A stretch of DNA of 45,344 bases from Syntrophomonas sp. UBA4922 (GTDB lineage Bacteria > Bacillota > Syntrophomonadia > Syntrophomonadales > Syntrophomonadaceae), in contig DHBS01000027.1 of assembly GCA_002398825.1 (NCBI GenBank), positions 3,075 to 48,418 of the forward strand. Direction: 5' to 3'. This document shows, piece after piece, positions 32,335 through 41,160 of the stretch. Each line of letters begins with the position of its first letter. Position 1 is the stretch's first letter. The notes beneath the pieces were generated by a model that was given only the letters and a program-made list of their open reading frames with translations, did not search any database and had not been told where the DNA came from. Position numbers and translations under genes: made by a program.

Positions 32335-32775
32335 TTACTGCCGGTCGCGCAGCTCGCGGGCGTAGCGATCCAGGTCGCGGTCGCGCAGGAGTTCCAGCGA
32401 TCCCCGGCTCTGGCTGTCGAACAATTCCCGCATCACCGTGATTAATTCGTCATCACCCAGGCGTTCCCGGGTCTCATTTTTCATATAGTAGAAGATCTCC
32501 ACCAGTTCCCCCAACGTGCCGGCATATTCGTGAGGATGAATATAGGGCGAGGAGCAGAAGGCGGCAATCATCTTTTTGATGACCTCAATTCCCAGCTCCA
32601 ACCGGCCCTGGCTCTTCAAGGCCCGGCGCCGGGTCTGCAGCAGTTCCATAGCCTGCAGGGGGGTCAACTCCAAGCCGTACTGCCGGGATTGCTGATTGCT
32701 TTGGAGGATTTCATTGCGGTAAAGGCGTTCAACCGCGTAATTACCCGGTTTATAAATATCCAGCCAGGATTTCAT
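32335..32775 (-). CDS. DUF6323-type protein
   Basis: A 146-residue helical protein. Its pattern (YGLELTPLQAMELLQTRRRA, GRLELGIEVIKKMIAAFCSS, and LVEIFYYMKNETRERLGDDE) matches what I know of the DUF6323 family, often found next to DUF6179. The function is unknown. It begins 11 bases after the topB stop with AGGGAGAACTGCC before the ATG, so the two are co-transcribed. No catalytic motif is visible. Confidence 0.75.
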   Translation of the reverse strand: MKSWLDIYKPGNYAVERLYRNEILQSNQQSRQYGLELTPLQAMELLQTRRRALKSQGRLELGIEVIKKMIAAFCSSPYIHPHEYAGTLGELVEIFYYMKNETRERLGDDELITVMRELFDSQSRGSLELLRDRDLDRYARELRDRQ

Positions 32776-32786
32776 GGCAGTTCTCC

Positions 32787-34847
32787 CTATTTCTCCTCTT
32801 GCTTTTTAGCCAGAGCGGCCTTGAAGAGGTCTCCCAGATTGGTTCCCAACTCTTCCTGGTCACTGTAGCGGGCGATCAGCTTTTGATTGGCCCGGCTTTC
32901 CCCTTTGTAGCCATAGGGATTTTCCTTTTCAGGCTGGCGGTGGCCGCAGTCGCGGTCAGGACAGGACAGCATGCGGCCGCGCTTGCCGTTTACGATTAGC
33001 ATAAACTTTCCGCATTGGGGGCATTTGCTTTTGGATATATTGTCGGCTTTGTAAACCGTCTGGGAATTCTTTACCGCTTCTACCAGTTCAGAGGTGTCGC
33101 GGCGAATGTCCGCGATAAACCCCGACCTTTTGGCTCGGCCTTTGGCGATATCGGCCAGGCGCTGCTCCCACTGGGCGGTGAGCTCTGGGGAGCGTAAGGC
33201 CGGGGGAGCCAGACCGATCAGCTGAATGCCTTTGGAGGTGGGAAGCAGCTCCTTGCCATGGCGCTCAATATAACTGGTGTGAATCAGCTTTTCGATAATC
33301 TCGGCCCGGGTGGCCGGGGTTCCCAATCCGCTGCCTTTGATCGACTCCCGCAGTTCTTCATCCTCCACCCATTTGCCGCAGTGCTCCATGGCGGTCAGAA
33401 GCGTGGCCTCGGTATACCGCCCCGGGGGTTTGGTGCGCTGTTTATTGATTTTGCAGCTCTGTACGGTGACCGCTTCACCCCGCCGGTGCGCAGACAGGGC
33501 TTGTTCGGGCAGACGTTCCTCGTCTTTGTCCTCCTTATCAGCCAAAACGGCCTGCACCGCTTTCCAACCCCGCTCTACTTCGGTGCGGCCCCGCGAATAA
33601 AAATTCTCTCCGTTGACTATCGTTGTCATGGTGGTCTGCTGATAGCGGTGGGGAGGGTATAAAACTGCCAGGAAGCGCCGCGCGATTAGATCATAGAGGC
33701 GCTTTTCCTCCTCGTCCAAACTGCCCAGGTTGAGCGTTTGTTCGGTGGGGATAATGGCATGGTGATCGCTGACCTTGGCGTTGTCCACCAGCCGCTTGCC
33801 CGGGGAGAGAGTTTTCTCCAAAAGGGGCTTTACCAGGGCTGCGTACGGGCCCCGATTCATACCTGCCAGGCGCGCTGGCAGGGTCGGTACAATATCACTG
33901 CTGATATAACGCGAATCGGTGCGGGGATAAGTAACCAGTTTGTGCTTTTCATACAGATCCTGAAGTATAGCCAGGGTTTTCTGGGCTGACCAGCCGAAGC
34001 GGCGGTTGGCGTCGCGCTGCAGTTCGGTCAGGTCATAGGCCAGCGGAGGCGGTTCTTGCTTGGCTTCGGTTTTGACTTCTTTTATAGTGCCGGTTTGGCC
34101 TGTGACCCGGTCGGCTATAGCCTGAGCCCTGGCCAGTTCATAAAGCCGGCCTCCCGAGGAATCGCGCCAATCGCCAAAGTATCCTGCAAAATCGGCCCTT
34201 ATGGTCCAGTAGTCAACCGGTTTGAAGTTCTTGATCTCCCGTTCCCGCTCCACGATCATGGCCAGGGTAGGGGTCTGCACCCGTCCGGCATTCAGCTGCG
34301 CGTTAAACTTGCAGGTCAGGGTGCGGGTGACATTGAGCCCGATCAGCCAATCCGCCTCAGCGCGGCATACCGCCGCGTCATAAAGGTTATTGAAAGCCTT
34401 GCCGGGCTGCAAATGGGAAAAACCTTCCATAATTGCGGTGTCGGTCTGTGAGGATATCCACAATCTATAAAAAGGCTTTTTCCACTGGGCCATTTCCATG
34501 ATCCAGCGGGCTACCAGTTCGCCTTCGCGCCCGGCATCAGTGGCGATGACCAGGTCTTTGATATCATTGCGCTTCATCAGGCCTTTAACTACCTGATACT
34601 GATGGGAGGTCTGCCTGATGACCTTAAGCTTCATCTTACCGGGCAGCATGGGTAGATCCTCCATACGCCATTGCTTGAGCCTCTGGTCATAATCGTCGGG
34701 CTCGGCCAGGGTGACCAGGTGTCCCAGAGCCCAGGTCACCACATACCGGTTCCCTTCCAGGTACCCTTTGCCTTTTTGCTGACATTTCAGAACCCGGGCT
34801 ATTTCTCGCGCTACACTGGGTTTTTCCGCTAAGACCAGCGATTTCAT
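32787..34847 (-). CDS. topB: DNA topoisomerase III (type IA)
   Basis: A 686-residue type IA topoisomerase that relaxes and decatenates DNA through a 5'-phosphotyrosine. The TOPRIM domain is at the N-terminus (LAEKPSVAREIA, then TDAGREGELVARW). The active-site Tyr is in VTYPRTDSRYIS near residue 314. VQTPTLAMIVEREREI is the usual gate block. The C-terminus carries a zinc-ribbon (CPQCGKFMLIVNG, CPDRDCGH). The ATG at 34847 is preferred over TTG at 34856, as GAAAGG is then nine bases upstream. It leads a minus-strand unit with DUF6323 and DUF6179, and a small Lys-rich gene stands just before it. No conjugation genes are near, although topB copies often sit on mobile elements. Confidence 0.95.
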   Translation of the reverse strand: MKSLVLAEKPSVAREIARVLKCQQKGKGYLEGNRYVVTWALGHLVTLAEPDDYDQRLKQWRMEDLPMLPGKMKLKVIRQTSHQYQVVKGLMKRNDIKDLVIATDAGREGELVARWIMEMAQWKKPFYRLWISSQTDTAIMEGFSHLQPGKAFNNLYDAAVCRAEADWLIGLNVTRTLTCKFNAQLNAGRVQTPTLAMIVEREREIKNFKPVDYWTIRADFAGYFGDWRDSSGGRLYELARAQAIADRVTGQTGTIKEVKTEAKQEPPPLAYDLTELQRDANRRFGWSAQKTLAILQDLYEKHKLVTYPRTDSRYISSDIVPTLPARLAGMNRGPYAALVKPLLEKTLSPGKRLVDNAKVSDHHAIIPTEQTLNLGSLDEEEKRLYDLIARRFLAVLYPPHRYQQTTMTTIVNGENFYSRGRTEVERGWKAVQAVLADKEDKDEERLPEQALSAHRRGEAVTVQSCKINKQRTKPPGRYTEATLLTAMEHCGKWVEDEELRESIKGSGLGTPATRAEIIEKLIHTSYIERHGKELLPTSKGIQLIGLAPPALRSPELTAQWEQRLADIAKGRAKRSGFIADIRRDTSELVEAVKNSQTVYKADNISKSKCPQCGKFMLIVNGKRGRMLSCPDRDCGHRQPEKENPYGYKGESRANQKLIARYSDQEELGTNLGDLFKAALAKKQEEK

Positions 34848-34864
34848 CACACTCAACCTTTCAT

Positions 34865-35029
34865 TTACTTGGGGGGCAGCCCGCCTTTTTTCTGCTTCTT
34901 GTTTCCGGGATGGGAAGCGCCAAAGCGGTTTTCCCCGCCGCGCCGCATTTTGCCCTGTGAGGCGCTTTTCTTCTTCTTTTCTTCAATAATCTGACGCATC
35001 ATCTCAAGTGTCTTATCATCCTGATTCAT
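34865..35029 (-). CDS. Small Lys-rich protein upstream of topB
   Basis: A 54-residue frame with a perfect ribosome site (AAGGAGGTTCACC) before the ATG at 35029. The N-terminus is a helix (MNQDDKTLEMMRQIIEEKKK). The C-terminal half is basic and Gly-rich (KMRRGGENRFGASHPGNKKQ). It stops 17 bases before the topB start, so it is the first gene of the topB unit. I do not recognise a family. The basic Gly-rich tail suggests contact with nucleic acid. Confidence 0.7.
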   Translation of the reverse strand: MNQDDKTLEMMRQIIEEKKKKSASQGKMRRGGENRFGASHPGNKKQKKGGLPPK

Positions 35030-35173
35030 GGTGAACCTCCTTGATCATAGTAAAAATTTATTATAACATAGTGTTGGCAAGAATATTTAATCAGGGATCA
35101 GCAATAGCCGGCCCATAATATTCCGGGATGGAGGCCAGCCCCAAACCGCACTTTCAATAATTGGATTTATACC

Positions 35174-35323
35174 TTGACAAATAAATCATAGTATGATATA
35201 TTTAATATTTGCAAAACAAGATGTAGTGAAAGCATTATATAACCATATCAATTCTTTGTCAACCAGTTTATAAACCGCAAACTAACAGGCCGGTTGCTGA
35301 TTGTTATCAGCAACCGGCCTGTT
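35174..35323 (+). ncRNA. Orphan promoter and hairpin, candidate small RNA
   Basis: TTGACA (35174-35179), a 17-base spacer and TATATT (35197-35202) form a near-perfect promoter facing right, but no plus-strand gene follows. About 75 bases after the expected start is an 18-bp perfect stem (35284-35301 with 35306-35323), followed by few Ts. The transcript would be about 115-120 nt without an open frame. Alternatively the hairpin serves the convergent signalling gene as terminator and the RNA is antisense to its 3' end. Confidence 0.45.
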
Positions 35324-35337
35324 TAAGTGTCGATAGA

Positions 35338-38028
35338 TCAAGCCAGGCCGCCCATCTGCTCCACGAAGATGGCGGTAATGCCGGGGTCAAACTGGGTTCC
35401 GGCTGCGCCCGCAATGGCCTTTAGGGCTTGCTGAGGCGGCAGTCCGGGCTGGATGGAGCAGCCGGTGATCAAATTGTCATAGACATCCACAATGGTGATG
35501 ATACGGGACGGCAGGGGAATGGCTGCGCCTTTCAGCCCCTGCGGGTAGCCCTCGCCATTCCACCATTCATGGTGGCTGAGGATGCAGTCGGCGATAGGGG
35601 CCAGTTCAGGAACGGATTGGGCAATGCGATAACCTATCTCGGTATGCCGCTTAAGCTCCTGGGCTTCTTCAGGACACAGCTTGGCGGACTTTTTAAGAAT
35701 ATGGTCACTGATCGCGATTTTCCCGATGTCGTGGAGCATGGCCAAGAGTTCCAGCTCGTTGATCTCATTGTCGGATAAGCCCATGGCCATGCCGATACGA
35801 GTGCCTAACAAGGCCAAATGGTGGGTGTGTTCTTCGGATTCCACACCGCGCTCATAAAGGGTCTGCTTGATGGAACCCACGATGGAACTGCGTATGCTTT
35901 TGCTTTCCAGAAGCTTTCTTTTGTACATGAAATCCTCGGCCAGCCGCAGTACCTGCATGATATCCTCCTCGGGATCCTTTTTGGTGGCATAGCCCAGGGA
36001 GATGCTGACCCGGGTGAGCCCGTAGCTCGACTCCCGGCAGGCTTTGGTGATGCGCTCGCAAATCTGGTGGGCCTCCTCACTGGAGGTCTGCGGTAAGAGG
36101 ATAATGAATTCGTCTCCGCCCCAGCGCGCGATAATATCTTCAGACCGGCATGACTCCCTCAAAAGCTGGGCGATGGCGCGCAGCAGATTGTCGCCGGCCT
36201 GATGACCGAACACGTCATTAGTGATCTTTAAACCGTTGACATCACCCATGATCATTGACAGGGGCAGCTGCCGGTCCGTGTTGAGGCGGGCCAGTTCCCT
36301 CTCAAAAAAGGCCCGGTTGTATAACCCGGTCAAACGGTCATGATAGCTCAGATAAAAGATTTCAGCGGCTTCTTTCTTCTGCTGGGTGACATCTCTGAAT
36401 ACCAGCACTACCCCCAGCACATCATCGCTGATATCTTTGATCGGCGATGCGCTGTAATCAACCGGGCGTTCCCGCCCGTTGCGATCCAACAGCACGGCAT
36501 GATTGACGGGTGTAACCTGGCGTGTTGACGATTGCATGGCCAAATCTACCGGATCAGGCTGGGGCAAATGGCTCTGTTCGTCAAAAATGCGGAATACTTT
36601 GCTCAAAGGCCTGCCTAGTGCTTCTTCGCGCCACCATCCGGTTAGGTTTTCGGCCACTTCGTTCATCATTAATACGGTGCCGTCTTGATGGGTGGATATG
36701 ACTCCGTCGCCGATGGAATGAAGGGTGACCCTGAGCCGCTCCTTCTCAGTCTGAAGGTCGCGGGTGGCCTGTTTATAATCACTGATGTCGATAGCCATCT
36801 CAAAGCGCACATCGCGCCCATCAGGCCAGGTGATCATGCGGTCCACCACCCGGTAATAACGATTTAAAACCGGGTTGCGAAATTCCCATACATATGGTTC
36901 ATAGGCCATGGCCTTAAGGGTGGGGTTGGTGCAAAATTCGCAGGGCTGGTCGCGGTTCATCAAGACTCGATAACAGATCTTGCCCACCAGGCTTTGATTG
37001 TAAACCCTCTGCAAGGCCAGGTTGCCATAGATGATGGAGTAGTTTTCCATGTCAGCCACGTAAATAGGCTCTTGAATACCGTCAAACAGGGACAGCAGTT
37101 GGGCGCGCTCCAGATGCAAAGCCGCTTCGGTTTGCTTGTGTTTCATATAATCTGAAAAGATATTGCATACTGAGCTCAGGATGCGAACGTCTTCAGGATG
37201 CCAATCGCGGTAGGAGTGGCAATGGTCAAAGCCTGCAAAGCCATAATAGGCGGAGTCGATAAACAGCGGCATGGCCAGAAGGGACTTGACCTCCTGGGGC
37301 CTTAAAAGGGCTTTTGCCGCCTCTTCGGGGATATCCTCAACATCGCTGAACTGGATATTTTTCCTCTCCAAGAGGGTTTGATGCCACCAGGGGATATCCT
37401 GAGTTTTGATTCCCTGCAGATGCTCTTTCTGTGGAGAAATACCGGGAGCCACCCATTCATAAGTATTGTCGATAGTATTGCTTTCGGCATGATATTCAAA
37501 AACATATACCCGGCTTAAGCCGAGCTTTTCACCGATCATCTCCAGGCAGCGCAGATAGAACTGATCCATGCCCATATCCTGCATAGCCAGCATGGCAGTA
37601 TTAAAAAGCAGTTCTTCGTTAGAGAGCCGCCGTTTCAGATAGCGTTCCATTTTGCGGTCATGGCTAAGTTGCGAGGCATGGAGTATATGTATCACAAAAT
37701 GCTCCGCCTGCGGTGAATAGATGTGCAAGCGGTAGACGCGCCGCTGCGATTTGAAATAAGTCCTCAGGCGCAAGGGCCTGGAGGGGCTTACCCGCTGTAA
37801 GACATTGGCCAGATAGGCTTGCTCGCGCTGTATCCCCGTAAAGACCTGTGAAAAAGGCTTGCCCTTCACATCTTTGCCTTCCAGGCCAAACAATTCCAAA
37901 AAAGCCTGGTTGGCTTCCAATATTACGAAGTCCACGATAGAACCATCCGGGCCGGCGATAGAACGGCAATAAACATATCCGGACAGTGTATTCTGCACCA
38001 CCGTCCGATAAAAATCCTGCCCAGTCAT
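35338..38028 (-). CDS. PAS/GAF sensor with GGDEF and HD-GYP domains
   Basis: An 896-residue cytoplasmic signalling protein without membrane segments. Order: PAS (about 1-110), GAF (about 150-290), PAS (about 300-410), PAS (about 415-540), GGDEF (about 550-710), HD-GYP (about 725-890). The GGDEF motif is intact (WGGDEFIILL), so it can make cyclic di-GMP. The HD-GYP part has HDIGK, HHEWWNGEGYPQGLKG and DVYDNLI, so it may also break it down. The second PAS holds a CEFC pair. A stop hairpin lies at 35284-35323. The input signal is unknown. Confidence 0.92.
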   Translation of the reverse strand: MTGQDFYRTVVQNTLSGYVYCRSIAGPDGSIVDFVILEANQAFLELFGLEGKDVKGKPFSQVFTGIQREQAYLANVLQRVSPSRPLRLRTYFKSQRRVYRLHIYSPQAEHFVIHILHASQLSHDRKMERYLKRRLSNEELLFNTAMLAMQDMGMDQFYLRCLEMIGEKLGLSRVYVFEYHAESNTIDNTYEWVAPGISPQKEHLQGIKTQDIPWWHQTLLERKNIQFSDVEDIPEEAAKALLRPQEVKSLLAMPLFIDSAYYGFAGFDHCHSYRDWHPEDVRILSSVCNIFSDYMKHKQTEAALHLERAQLLSLFDGIQEPIYVADMENYSIIYGNLALQRVYNQSLVGKICYRVLMNRDQPCEFCTNPTLKAMAYEPYVWEFRNPVLNRYYRVVDRMITWPDGRDVRFEMAIDISDYKQATRDLQTEKERLRVTLHSIGDGVISTHQDGTVLMMNEVAENLTGWWREEALGRPLSKVFRIFDEQSHLPQPDPVDLAMQSSTRQVTPVNHAVLLDRNGRERPVDYSASPIKDISDDVLGVVLVFRDVTQQKKEAAEIFYLSYHDRLTGLYNRAFFERELARLNTDRQLPLSMIMGDVNGLKITNDVFGHQAGDNLLRAIAQLLRESCRSEDIIARWGGDEFIILLPQTSSEEAHQICERITKACRESSYGLTRVSISLGYATKKDPEEDIMQVLRLAEDFMYKRKLLESKSIRSSIVGSIKQTLYERGVESEEHTHHLALLGTRIGMAMGLSDNEINELELLAMLHDIGKIAISDHILKKSAKLCPEEAQELKRHTEIGYRIAQSVPELAPIADCILSHHEWWNGEGYPQGLKGAAIPLPSRIITIVDVYDNLITGCSIQPGLPPQQALKAIAGAAGTQFDPGITAIFVEQMGGLA

Positions 38029-38079
38029 TACAAGTCACTCCTGCTGAATCCTTTAGGATTTCTAATCTCTCTACTAAAT

Positions 38080-38108
38080 AGTATCGGGTTTCTGGGCCTT
38101 CCCCTCAA
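38080..38108 (-). promoter_or_regulatory. Promoter of the GGDEF/HD-GYP gene
   Basis: On the minus strand TTGAGG (38108-38103) and GATACT (38085-38080) are 17 bases apart, about 50 bases before the start at 38028. A small AATCC/GGATT dyad lies in the leader. The divergent gap 38109-38332 before the acyl-CoA synthetase gene shows no other clear element. Confidence 0.5.
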
Positions 38109-38332
38109 GTACAATCTTTTCAAATTATGTGCCAGGCGGGATGTAGCTTCTAAATTGCGGTGCACCGATAAGTTTACTCCCGTTATGGAGATATGGGAGT
38201 CCGGCAGGAATCGGAAGAGGCGCAGCGAATAACATAAGGTGTTATGGAGGAACGCGTTTCGATTCTGTACTTATAAATAAAAGCATTGGTAGAATACCTC
38301 TACTGACGAATTTATTGAAATGGAGTGAAAAA

Positions 38333-39799
38333 ATGTTAGTTCATGAACTGAAGGATCAGGGGCACAGGGATGATATTGCTCTTGTTTTTCGGGAGCAGCA
38401 TATAACTTATGGGGACGTGCAGGACAGGGTTGCGATGTTCAGGGATTATTTTTACCAGCAGGGGATTCGCCCTAAGCAAAATGTGGGGCTGTTCTGCCGC
38501 AACTCACCGGATTTTGTTTACTGCTATTTTGCCCTCACCAGTCTGGGGGCGGTGGTGGTGCCTATCAATATCAATCTGGCTGCGCCGGAAATCGCTTATA
38601 TCGTTAAAGATGCCGGCATCATCCGTATGGTAACCAGCCAGCCCCTGGAACTGGGGGATGAGGTTACACAGCTTTTGATCGCCGAGTTCGGCCCCGGGCT
38701 GGCCAAGGCTGACTTGCCCGCAGCCCCTGATATCGATGATATTGCCGAGGAAAGTGAATGCGTTATCATATACACCTCGGGCACCACCGGGTTTCCCAAA
38801 GGAGCGGTTTTGACCCATCGCAATCTTATAAGCAATGCCGAAGCTACCAACCAGATCCTATTGGTTTCCAAAGAGGACAATATGCTTTCGGTTCTCCCCA
38901 TGTTTCATGCTTTTGCCTGGACGGTCACCATACTGGCGCCGCTGCTGGCCGGAGCCAAAATCACCATTGTGGAGGTGTTCTTTCCCAAAGACGTCATTGC
39001 CACCATTAAGCGTCAGTCAGTTTCGGTAGTTTGCGGGGTCCCCTCCATGCACAACTTCTATTTAGCCCTGGGGACTACTGAGGATTTTTCCAGCGTGCGG
39101 GTGTTTGTTTCCGGGGGAGCCCCGCTGCCCGTGGAGGTTTTGAATCAGTTCCAGCAGAAATTAGGAGTTGCGCTGGTGGAAGGCTATGGCCTGTCAGAAG
39201 CCTCGCCGGTTTGTGCGCTAAACCCGTTAAACCGCAGCAAGGCGGGCTCAATTGGCCCGGCCATCCCCGGAGTCGAACTGCTGATTGTGGATGAGAAGCA
39301 TAATGTGCTGCCTGCTGGCGAGGTGGGGGAGTTGATTGTGCAGGGTCCCAATGTGATGAAAGGTTATTATAATATGCCCCGGGCGACTGCCCGGGCGGTT
39401 GTGGACGGATGGCTGCATACCGGGGATATGGCCTATATCGATGAAGAAGGTTATGTGTTTATAGTGGATCGCTTGAAGGATGTGGTTATCGTGGGAGGAC
39501 TCAACGTATATCCCCGCGAAGTGGAAGAAGTCCTCTACCAGTACCCAGGGATCAGCGAAGCCTCAGTCATCGGGATCCCCGATAAAATGCGCGGCGAAGC
39601 AATCTGCGCCTTTGTGGCCATGAAAGACGGGCAGACTTTTGACCGGCGGGCTATTTTGTCTTTCCTCAACCCTCGCCTGGCCAACTACAAACTGCCCCGG
39701 GAGGTCATAGCCCTGGAGTCCATACCCAAAAACTCCACTGGCAAAATCAGCAAGAATGATCTGCGTACACTTTACGCCGAACGCTACCAGAAAGCGTAG
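38333..39799 (+). CDS. AMP-forming acyl-CoA synthetase
   Basis: A 488-residue adenylate-forming enzyme that activates a carboxylic acid to acyl-CoA with ATP. The P-loop is IIYTSGTTGFPKGAVLTHRN near residue 145. The adenine/substrate motif is VEGYGLSEASPVC near 285, and the hinge region is DRLKDVVIVGGLNVYPREVE near 385. The catalytic Lys is in NSTGKISKNDLR near 475. It resembles long- or medium-chain fatty acyl-CoA synthetases. The ATG at 38333 follows GGAGTGAAAAA. An inverted repeat at 39822-39866 follows the stop. It is a single gene, divergent from the signalling gene. Confidence 0.93.
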   Translation: MLVHELKDQGHRDDIALVFREQHITYGDVQDRVAMFRDYFYQQGIRPKQNVGLFCRNSPDFVYCYFALTSLGAVVVPININLAAPEIAYIVKDAGIIRMVTSQPLELGDEVTQLLIAEFGPGLAKADLPAAPDIDDIAEESECVIIYTSGTTGFPKGAVLTHRNLISNAEATNQILLVSKEDNMLSVLPMFHAFAWTVTILAPLLAGAKITIVEVFFPKDVIATIKRQSVSVVCGVPSMHNFYLALGTTEDFSSVRVFVSGGAPLPVEVLNQFQQKLGVALVEGYGLSEASPVCALNPLNRSKAGSIGPAIPGVELLIVDEKHNVLPAGEVGELIVQGPNVMKGYYNMPRATARAVVDGWLHTGDMAYIDEEGYVFIVDRLKDVVIVGGLNVYPREVEEVLYQYPGISEASVIGIPDKMRGEAICAFVAMKDGQTFDRRAILSFLNPRLANYKLPREVIALESIPKNSTGKISKNDLRTLYAERYQKA

Positions 39800-39821
39800 T
39801 TCATGGACTGTTGACACAACT

Positions 39822-39866
39822 GGGGCGGTCCTTTTTGTCACTTTGGTGACCAAAAAGGACCGCCCC
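39822..39866. terminator. GGGGCGG-type inverted repeat, probable terminator
   Basis: GGGGCGGTCCTTTTTG (39822-39837) is exactly inverted at 39851-39866, with a further TCAC/GTGA pair in the loop. It lies 22 bases after the acyl-CoA synthetase stop. The repeat shares its form with the elements at 26893 and 30784, so it could be a REP-like element used as a terminator. Confidence 0.75.
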
Positions 39867-39981
39867 CGCTTATCAAGCTGTTAGCCAGAGGCCGGTTCGC
39901 AATTGCTGGCAAATTTTGATAAAATGGGGACAGTTTAAATATAGAATGAAGAGATGATAGAGGCTGATGGGAGGGGAATAT

Positions 39982-41037
39982 ATGAGAAAAGATCAGGATC
40001 ATTATGCAGGCTGTTTGTTGGGCGGCGCCCTGGGAGATACTCTGGGGGCCCCGGTGGAGTTTATCAATCATCAACAAATTCTTCACCGCTATGGTTTAAG
40101 CGGGATTCAAAGGCCGCAAGAAGGAGAAGCGGGCTTATTCGAAATCACCGATGACACTCAGATGACCTTGTTCACCGCAGAAGGTTTGCTGCGGGCGCGG
40201 GCGGCCCAGGCTTCTTCTCCAGAGGTCAATATAGCAGCCGTTGTTCATCATGCCTATCTGCGCTGGCTGCATACCCAGGGAGAAGATAACCCGCATTTCA
40301 GCGACTATGGTTACCATAGTGACGACGGCTTCCTCATCCAGCAATTTGAACTCTTTAAACAGCGCTCCCCGGGCTTGACCTGTACCTCAGCCTTGATGCG
40401 GTCGGAGATAGGCACTCTGCAAAAAGCGCTCAACGACAGCAAAGGCTGCGGAGCCGTGATGCGGGCTGCACCGGTGGGCATGATAGATCTGGGGGTTGAT
40501 CCTTTTGCTCTATCCTGCCAGATCGCGGCTCTGACCCACGGGCATATCGACGGGATTCTTTCCGCCGGGGTCCTGGCCCAGATCATACACGATCTAATGG
40601 CCGGATTAGAGCTGGAAGAAGCAATACGGCACTCCCTGGACGTCCTGCGCCGGCATGACCGGCATGAAAGGCTGTCAGCCCGCATAGAACAGGCGGTCAA
40701 ACTGGCCCGCAGCGAGCAGCCGGCGGTGACCTGCTACAAGCAGCTGGGCCAGGGCTGGGTGGGCGATGAAGCTCTGGCCATAGCGATTTACTGCGCCCTC
40801 AAATCGCCGCATGACTTTAAACAGGGAGTGATTATGGCGGTTAATCATGATGGCGACAGCGACAGCACCGGGGCCATCTGCGGAAATATCCTGGGGGCTT
40901 GTCTGGGCCGGACCGCCTTGCCCCAGGATTGGCTGGCTCAATTGGAATTGTGTCAGGTAATCGCTGCGATAGGGCAGGATCTCCTGACCGCCTACCGTGA
41001 TGATGAAGACTGGCGGGTCAAGTATCCCGGCTGGTAA
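39982..41037 (+). CDS. ADP-ribosylglycohydrolase family protein
   Basis: A 351-residue protein of the DraG/ARH family, which removes ADP-ribose from proteins or small molecules. Magnesium-binding motifs are visible: GCLLGGALGDTLGAPVEF near the N-terminus, TDDTQMTLFTAEGLL near 50-65, and DGDSDSTGAICGNILGA near 295. These suggest an active hydrolase. No nitrogenase or partner transferase gene is near, so the target is unknown. The ATG at 39982 has GGGAGGGGAATAT upstream. Length is normal. Confidence 0.92.
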   Translation: MRKDQDHYAGCLLGGALGDTLGAPVEFINHQQILHRYGLSGIQRPQEGEAGLFEITDDTQMTLFTAEGLLRARAAQASSPEVNIAAVVHHAYLRWLHTQGEDNPHFSDYGYHSDDGFLIQQFELFKQRSPGLTCTSALMRSEIGTLQKALNDSKGCGAVMRAAPVGMIDLGVDPFALSCQIAALTHGHIDGILSAGVLAQIIHDLMAGLELEEAIRHSLDVLRRHDRHERLSARIEQAVKLARSEQPAVTCYKQLGQGWVGDEALAIAIYCALKSPHDFKQGVIMAVNHDGDSDSTGAICGNILGACLGRTALPQDWLAQLELCQVIAAIGQDLLTAYRDDEDWRVKYPGW

Positions 41038-41114
41038 AGACTCCCCCAAGCAGCGGAGGCGACAGTAGTCTGAAGCTAGGCTTGGCGGCGGCAGCGTTTA
41101 TCATCCGCCGCAGG

Positions 41115-41129
41115 GTTTTCTGGTATAAT
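41115..41129 (+). promoter_or_regulatory. Extended -10 promoter
   Basis: TGGTATAAT ends at 41129, a TGN extended -10 with a perfect TATAAT (41124-41129), about 30 bases before the next start. No canonical -35 is present. Confidence 0.5.
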
Positions 41130-41160
41130 AAAACATATAGACTGGTAAGGTGGGAGTAAA

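Noticed and set aside
38109..38332. Cyclic di-GMP riboswitch between the GGDEF/HD-GYP gene and the acyl-CoA synthetase gene
   Set aside because: The conserved core of GEMM-type aptamers is not visible in this stretch.
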